From assembly GCF_031143425.1 (NCBI RefSeq), contig NC_090444.1, forward strand, positions 1,351,730,323 to 1,351,794,322: a stretch of DNA of 64,000 nucleotides. Reading direction: 5' to 3'. The translations under genes and the position numbers were made by a program. The stretch is from Pleurodeles waltl. Lineage: Eukaryota > Chordata > Amphibia > Caudata > Salamandridae. Position 1 is the first letter of the stretch. Each line of letters starts with the position of its first letter. Below are positions 57,474-64,000 of the stretch, in pieces. The notes under the pieces were generated by a model that saw only the letters and a program-made list of their open reading frames with translations, made no database searches and was not told where the DNA came from.

Positions 57474-58740
57474 GCCTTTTGTCAGGTGTTGGTTTTCAGA
57501 TCAGGCAGTCCAATCCCTTTAAGAAGCATAAGTTAATGAATAGCTCTCCTTAAGGTCCTGAAGGTTCACTACTGGTCTTCACTGGCATCCTTGTCATTTG
57601 CCCAGATATCCACTGTCCAGCTGTTTCCCGCCTGATTGCCTGCTGTCCCCGAGACAGCCCTCTTAGATCGTTAATCCATCAATGCCAAAGAGGAGGGCCT
57701 GGGAGCACCACCCTCCATGTGCTAGTGCAAGAGGTGACCCCCTCGTTGCGGGCCCCCAGTAGCAATCCCTGGGCAAGCAGGCCAGCTGTGCTCCAGTATC
57801 CCCTGCTCACAGGAGCACCCCCCCTCCTCCACAGGGGGCCAGATGACCACGAGGACCACACCCAAATAACCAGGGTGCAGGGCATTTGATTTTCCCCAGC
57901 CCTCAGTGCCCAGATAATCCCTGAGGAGCCGAGACTCCGAGGCGGGTTCAGGGCTTCCATCAACATACCCCCACAGGGCTCCCATGCGTCAAGAAACCCT
58001 TCTGGGTCCGCTCCTGCCTCTCCAGTCTTCAACTACCCGCGGAGGTGTACACCACAAGGGCCCCCAGCGCTCCTCCTGTAGGATGGATGGGATCCCTCAC
58101 AGCAAGGTAGTTCTGCCATTAGCTGACAAGGCCACCGCCGGCAGCGCACTGTGTTCCTGGCTCTCCCTCGTGGGCGTCAGCCAGTCTAACCAGGCCTGAC
58201 AGCTGGACACAAGTCTCCGCTGCTCTTGGCCCTGTCCCCAACTCACCAGGCATGCCCTGGCACCATCACAGTCATCCGCTCGGCCCTCGCCCTGAGGGCC
58301 TACCAAGCGGATGGCTTCCCGCCAACAGACCCCAGCAGCCATCTTCACTGGGGTCAGACCGCCAGCTCCACACAGTCCCTCGGTCCTGTGAGCCAAGTTC
58401 CTCCCCCACCAATCAAGCTAACCGCTTGCAGGATCGATTAATTTTACACCGAGCAGAGCATCCCTGGGCCTGGGCTCGTCTTCCCCTCGCCCTGCCTCCT
58501 GGTCTTCTGGGAGATGGATCCAAGTCGCCACGTACCACCAACCTGCTTCAGGTGATCAGCTGGGAGTTGCTACTCTATTCGGCCTGCTTCAAGCACAACA
58601 ATGTTCCTCAGCTCTCACTATTAAGCGCCTTTAAAAGTTTGTCGCTGTGAAGGCAGAATTCTGCAGGATTTATGGAGTAAAAACTCTGCACTGGGAGAGA
58701 GCTCAGGAGCTCACGTCCTGTCAGCCATATTGCAGGCCAT
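57474..58740 (-). mobile_element. 5' UTR of the split L1
   Basis: GC-rich non-coding sequence with no sustained frame. It lies directly beyond the Harbinger and its TTA duplication, upstream (- strand) of L1 ORF1. Confidence 0.5.
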
Positions 58741-58744
58741 ACCC

Positions 58745-60060
58745 CCTCAAACCTTAATTTTTAACAGTTGTAAGCCACCCCTAAGGTAGGACCTAAAGGC
58801 TCCTAGGGCTGGGTAGATCTATTTTAGTTTTACATGTCTTGATAGTGGAAAGCTCCTAAAGTCATGTTTCACTGTTGCAAGGCCTAACTATTGACTGACA
58901 CTGGATTACCTTATTACATTTAATAAGTGCTGAATTTAGAATGGGAGCAGATAGAGATATGCTGTTTAAACACAAATTAATTCTAATTTAAACTCCTCTT
59001 TAATGCAATTTTTTTATTTTAAGTCACAATCCAGTAAATGTCACTTTTAGAAAGTTGACACTTTCTCGTCCCAACCAACTGTGCCTTCTTCCAGTGTCCT
59101 GGATCACATGTCTGTGAACAGGATGTGTGTATTACTTCCAGGCAACACAAAGAGGGCTGCCTTAGGTGTGGACAAGATGGGTCATCCTAGCAGTATAACT
59201 GTGAGATGCTGTGCCCAGCCTCACTTATATTTCAAATGTTTGGCCTACAGCATACACAAAGAAACCAGGCACCAGGGCTGCCACACCTTTTGTCACTCCA
59301 GACAGTTTGGAGCCTTGACATGGCGAAGGATGGTAAGTTTTCACAACTAACTTTGGGGGAAGGTCAGGGAATCCCTCACACAAAGGCTGGCACCAGCTAT
59401 AAATAGTGGGGTTCCAGAGCCATTCATCAGAACACTCTGGATCCAGTGGAAGATTTAGAAGGACTGCCCTGCTGCCAGAGGACTGTCTTACTGCTTGACA
59501 AACTGCCTTGCTGTCTGAGAAGGAAAATTGGACCTGCATGCCTTCATCCCAGGCCACCCAGGGGTACTCCAAGTGTCAGTTGGCTGACCTCTTGTGAGAG
59601 CTACAGGGGCACACCAAGCTTCAGAGGCCACCCTGCAACTACCCAATTGATCAGCTACCTGGATCCTTCTTAAACCCTGCTGCTGGCCTCTGCTGGAGTA
59701 AGCCATGATTCCCAAGAGATGGCCCCAGGTCCTGGACCTTTGGCTGGCATCAGTGGAGGCTCCTCCAAGAAGAAAAGGTGAAAGCCCTAAGGTTTGGGCT
59801 TCTCATGACCGTGAAAGGGCTCCCATTCAAACTGAAACTTTTCCACCCACAACAACGGCCAGAGCAAAGCCTGGGAAGAATTGCACTTTGCATCAACAGT
59901 GACTGCCCCTGATGATCGGCAACATGAGACTTATACTTTGCAGTACAGCAACAACAGACAGCGATGACAGCCAATGTGAAGCTCTTTGTTAACCTCAATT
60001 CAACCAATTCAATTTGAGCTCTAAAATAGAATTGTGTGCAGCTGAAATGCTAGGCTGGAA
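58745..60060 (-). mobile_element. LTR-family-like fragment A6
   Basis: On the + strand it carries the cacccctaaggt segment (58,775) and an aaggactgccctgctgcc segment (59,458), in the same order as copy A4, but diverged. Ends are not resolved. Confidence 0.45.
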
Positions 60061-60085
60061 CATTGTTTCCCAACGACAATGATAC

Positions 60086-60699
60086 TGTTGCGGGGTAAAA
60101 AGAATTCCCAATACTAGAATAAACATGCAGACTCTTCTTGGCAATGCAAAGACAGTATTTACTAACTGTTGCAACAGTGAGAAAAACGAGAAAAACTCTA
60201 CGGACTGCACCTCACTCCTGCTCAAACAACCTCTGGGGTTTTTGTCAAATGCCTGCTCGCAGACTTGCAAGTTCCAGATTTAAGATGGAAAAAAAAACAC
60301 AAATACGTGACCTCACACCCCTGAATTCTTGAACAGAACCATTACACATTCTTCATTATTCTTCTGACAATGCTTAATGACAGAGCATTCTTTGGCCTAT
60401 GAATGCGTGTGTGTTTCATGGTAGATTAGAATTTACTTAAAGTGTGTGCTGGCAGCATTTTGTGCCTGAGACCTGTGTGTGCTCAGAACTTATACCTTCC
60501 CTGCACCCATTGTTTAATCAAGCACCTGGGTGTTCTGGGCTAATTTGATTATGAGCCCATTGTCTAATCAGGCCCAATCCGTTTGAAGGCATGAAGTCTG
60601 TGCCGGGGACTTGTGTGCTGGTGTTGAAAATGCTTTTAACTATGTTAGCATTAGTTGGCCTTGAACTGAAAACCCTTTCAAGTTTCCTATTCCACTACA
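60086..60699 (-). mobile_element. candidate 3' LTR of ERV2
   Basis: On the - strand it begins TGTAGTGG and ends CGCAACA, about 130 bp after the env frame ends. TG/CA ends and position support an LTR. There is no strong purine tract, and no second copy is in the window. Confidence 0.4.
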
Positions 60700-60829
60700 T
60701 TTTTAAGTGAACTTTTCGCCTTGCTCATCTCAGTGTGGGAGTTGGGCCTAAACTGATTTTTCACTAATAACGGGTGTGTGGTTTCTGCATGGGCTTGATG
60801 TTGCACAATATTTTCATATTTCATATTTT

Positions 60830-62530
60830 CTACAGCGTGTTTATTTTTTGCATTGTATTTCCTACAACATTCCCCACTCTAGTTGATATTTCAACTACTT
60901 CATTTAGATCTTGGTCTGTCCTTGGCACCAGGTGATAGGTGTTGCCCTGGAAATCTACTACTTGTGTTAGTGTCCTAACTGAAAACATCCTTCCCGCCTT
61001 CATACCATTTCTCCTAACATATGCCAAGGTTGCTTGTATCATACAGTATATTAGTAGCAAGATAACAGTCGTTGGTAACAAAGCCCCCAACAGTCCCGAC
61101 ATTCAGGATGGCACCAATACAAGCCAACTACTAAACCAACTGTCTGGGGCACCGCCTTCGTATGTTATTTTAGTTTCTAACTTATGCAGTGTCTGTATTG
61201 CCTCTAATTAAGTTCAATTTTCTGGATCATTTGCTGTAATGAGCGTGCAGCAAGTAGTTCCTATTTTCTTGCTTACCTCTTGCATGGTCGTCTTAAGGTG
61301 AAGTACATAACAGAGTGGCAGTACCATCATTCTTAGGGCAAGCAGTTCTTCTTTTATGGCATTAAAGCCATCACTGGGTGTATTGATGACCTTGAGGAGC
61401 TCCCACCTTGTGCTCTGGAGCCAACAAGCTGTTGCTTTAGCTTGGACAAATGGCTAGATGCTTCCGAAGAAGTTCAGGGTCATTGAACAGGTGGTACTCT
61501 TGGAGAACTTTAATCCAGGTGCTTGAGCCATAATACTGCACGGTGCTCTTCCTTCGGATGTGATCTAACAAGGTTGCTGGATGGCTGATGGGGTGTTTAT
61601 GTAAAGCATATATGTTTATTCCAGTGATTACCAAAACTGGAGTGTGCAAAGTCACTATGGAACAAATCCCTCCCCAGTTGGGTAGTAACTGGCCATACAG
61701 CAGTTCTCCATACTGCCATAAGAAAACCATAAGGTTGGAGGTACCCCCCTGCATGTCAGCGTGGAAGACTGTGACCTTACAACCAATATTTCGACCTACT
61801 TAAATGGTGCCATTTCACCTGAAACATAAGGAAACAGAAGTTAGTTTCATGACAGTATGGGGACTTACAGTGCTATCTACCTAAGTATAACACAGAGTAT
61901 TCTTGTTCCAGGTAGGTGTACATTTCCTTATTGCATCCTGGCTAATATCAGTGGCATTCCATAAAGACATAGCCCTAAAGGAAAATTAATTGTTGGGATG
62001 CCATTGATCATGGGCAAAGACTGAACCTGTCACTCTAAACCTGCCCTCCGGACACAATGGAGGGGTAGGAAGTTCACAAAATAGTTGCTACATTCAGTCG
62101 GCGGGCATGTTATTCCTAGAAATCCTAGATCTAGGACCATCTGGGTCCAATCTACAGTGGTGGGGTGAGCTGTCTTTCTCATGTGTGATATTTCTTCCCT
62201 GTTGCCCTGCCTGTTCGTGGCAATGTATAGTAAAGTGTCATATTTTGTGACATTAACTAGGAAGCGTACTACTTTGACATGTGTTAACTGCATTTGGGCC
62301 TTAATTCTACACAAGTATAAATGTAATAAACATGGAGATATGTATGGGGGTACTTCTTTCATGGATTGCAGTCTATCTGAACCAGTAGCATGTAGAATTA
62401 GGGAGCACACGAAGCATGACTCATTTGTGGACTCTGTACTTATTTCTGATGTGCTGATACCATATGCTAACTGACAATTTAGTGTGGGCATTATGGGTCA
62501 CATTGTTATTAGAGAGCTCTCTCCGGACAC
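60830..62530 (-). pseudogene. env: ERV2 env, decayed
   Basis: Retroviral envelope on the - strand in broken frames: surface-subunit-like pieces at 62,491-62,030 and 61,754-61,437, several Cys residues, and a transmembrane-subunit end at 61,102-60,830 with a clear hydrophobic anchor (about residues 3-30 of that piece) followed by a long cytoplasmic tail. Stops and frameshifts separate the pieces, so no functional product is expected. Position downstream of integrase supports the call. Confidence 0.6.
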
Positions 62531-62772
62531 GGAAGACATTGGAATTAGATCGTGTATTGCTAGCAAAGAAAAAAAAGATAGAATCAAGAGACAAAAATGA
62601 AGCATAAAAACAAAAATACATATCTTCTGTGCTATCCTTTCAAAAAAAGTCCAAAAACAGAGTTGGAGGGGATGCTTTTGAGGTGACAATCTTTGTTCCC
62701 CTTATTTTTCTATTTGCATTGTTCATTTATTTGGCAGGAAGCTGTGATGAGATGCACATGGCTGTGATGAAT

Positions 62773-63340
62773 CTAAGGTTTCCTGACGTCCACCTTGAAA
62801 TTGTTTGGTGCAACTATGGTGACTGTGTAGGGGCTATCAAAAAGTTTCTCCCTCCATTTACAGACCCAATTGCGTACAAACACTTGATCTCCTACTTGCA
62901 CAGCTAGGAGGTCAACCTTGGCATTGGTATGCTTTTCTTTTCCCTTAGTTACCTGTTTGGATATGAACCTCACACACTTCATCAGTTCAGAGAAGCACAT
63001 ATGCATTTCATAATTTAGTGCTTGTGACAAACGTTCTCCCTGAAGTTTGCTAGTGGCAGGGACTTGGACATTACTTGACCTTCCTGTCACTCTTTGATGG
63101 GGGTGTCAAGTGATGGTCTGAACTTGGTGTATTCCTCAGGAAAAACAGTGCTTTTGGCAACCACTATAACCATTTTTGGTTAAAGCAGAGCATAACTTGC
63201 TTTTTTTTGCTCTTCAAGAGGCCATTCAGGTCCTCAACAATATCATTACTTTGGGGGTGGTACACAAAGGACAATTTGTGCTTTATCCCTAACAGTGTTG
63301 TAACATGTTCAAATATTGTATTGGAAGAAGCTCCTTCTTC
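62773..63340 (-). pseudogene. pol: ERV2 pol, integrase C-terminal part
   Basis: The - strand shows a YHPQSN-type core motif (near 63,262) followed by E-D-L-N and a Trp. After a frame break comes the C-terminal domain with VGDQVFVRNW (near 62,900) and a WREKLFDSPY segment, as in class I retroviral integrases. The 5' part is missing because L1 ORF1 sequence begins at 63,341. Confidence 0.65.
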
Positions 63341-64000
63341 CCAGCAGAGAAAGACGCTCCTTCTTCCTAACGGAGGATCTTCTTGTTGCCCATAGACTAC
63401 CTTATCCTCCAAGCCTGCAATTCTGGCTTCCACGTCCTTCAATCTGGCTGGGAGCTGGGCCAGAGCCTCCTTAATCTTCGCCAAACGTACATGAAGGGTT
63501 GAGATATCCTGTGCTTGCTTAGCCTTCAGCTTTTTGATCTCAGCTAGAAAAGACTTGAACATGCCCCTCATGGACTGCTCCAAATCATACCCAAGGCCCC
63601 CCAGTGCCTGCTGCGTATGATTCTCCAAATGATCACTCTTTGAGGCAACACTGTGACCTGATTGAATCTGCATTACTTCCTCGTCCGGGATGGAACTCTG
63701 AGGTGTTATCAGGGATGTCCTTTCCCCTGGGGGACCAATCGAGGAAGGGGAGCTGGCTTACCATCACTCTCCATGGCAGGAGGTAAAGTTAAAACTTCCA
63801 TCCGTGAAGGGGAACCCATTAATTGAAGGTCTGAAGCATTACTCCCAGTCTCAATCTCAGGCCCCTTTTCACTCCCTGCTTGATCACTGGAGGGTCTTGT
63901 TTTCCCTACCCCAAGAATCTCTCTAACCCCGAACTCCATCTTGTGCTGCATGTTGGAGCACACCTGAGCTGTGGCTGGCTTTCATTGACCATCTTTACGC
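63341..64000 (-). pseudogene. L1 ORF1 fragment, runs off the window
   Basis: Pieces at 63,963-63,709 and 63,673-63,341 (- strand). The second has a long heptad-rich coiled coil ending LKDVEARIAGLEDKV, typical of L1/Tx1 ORF1 proteins, and then passes in frame into ERV2 integrase. One frame break lies near 63,690. The 5' end lies outside the window. Confidence 0.6.

Larger units (their letters stand above)
44310..58740 (-). mobile_element. long L1/Tx1-like LINE split by a Harbinger
   Basis: 5' UTR at 58,740-57,474, then the 9.1-kb Harbinger at 48,373-57,470, then ORF1 and ORF2 at about 48,324-44,310. The 5' UTR starts near a ggcctgcaatatggctgaca segment (- strand) and is non-coding and C/G-rich. 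Order and orientation on both sides of the Harbinger agree with one L1 copy interrupted close to the ORF1 start. Confidence 0.65.

Overview
The window looks like repeat-rich nuclear DNA from a salamander, most likely a newt. The main reason is a tandem array of about 324-bp units, each carrying a hammerhead ribozyme with a 2-bp stem III, which matches what is known of newt satellite 2. Large spliced Harbinger transposons, 2.5-kb solo LTRs, class I-like endogenous retroviruses and Penelope-type hammerheads fit the same picture. Pleurodeles waltl is a reasonable guess because Harbinger elements are known to be expanded there, but the species is inference. I found no host protein-coding gene, tRNA, rRNA, CRISPR array or bacterial-type operon.

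Layout. 1-6.2 kb holds a Penelope-like terminal region with a hammerhead motif (- strand), a decayed Ty3/Gypsy integrase with a candidate 3' LTR, and a decayed non-LTR retrotransposon with endonuclease and reverse transcriptase domains. From about 9.0 to 34.2 kb lies one + strand endogenous retrovirus (ERV1: gag, nucleocapsid, protease, RT in order), cut apart by later insertions. The largest insertion, 9,566-25,953, is a 16.4-kb LTR-family insert flanked by GTGTT. It contains a Harbinger MITE (9,887-10,782) and a 12.7-kb head-to-head composite Harbinger (11,192-23,874). The composite in turn carries the satellite 2 ribozyme array (19,638-21,692) inside one of its accessory genes. Two more copies of the same LTR family (26.66-28.43 kb; 31,318-33,805 with TATGG duplication) and another solo LTR complete the layers.

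34.2-44.3 kb is a patchwork: a hAT-like fragment, an L1 RT fragment, a MITE built of chained hairpins with perfect TTA duplications, an ATCC-type microsatellite, other MITEs, another LTR-family copy and a roughly 160-bp tandem repeat. 44.3-58.74 kb is a long - strand L1 split by a 9.1-kb Harbinger (48,373-57,470, flanked by TTA). 58.7-64 kb holds another LTR-family fragment, a - strand ERV (integrase end, env, candidate LTR) and an L1 ORF1 fragment.

How the parts work together. The 9.1-kb Harbinger is the most coherent genetic unit. It encodes an apparently intact, spliced DDE transposase (372 aa by my splice model). The first intron of the transposase contains an antisense Myb/SANT-like accessory gene (Myb-A, N-terminally deleted here) and a 65-bp tandem array. 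Downstream, on the opposite strand, lies a second, different Myb/SANT-like gene (Myb-B, lightly damaged). The composite element preserves the same exon phases and splice sites twice in mirror image, which independently supports the gene model. All positions and splice sites were read by eye; no search, folding or alignment software was run.
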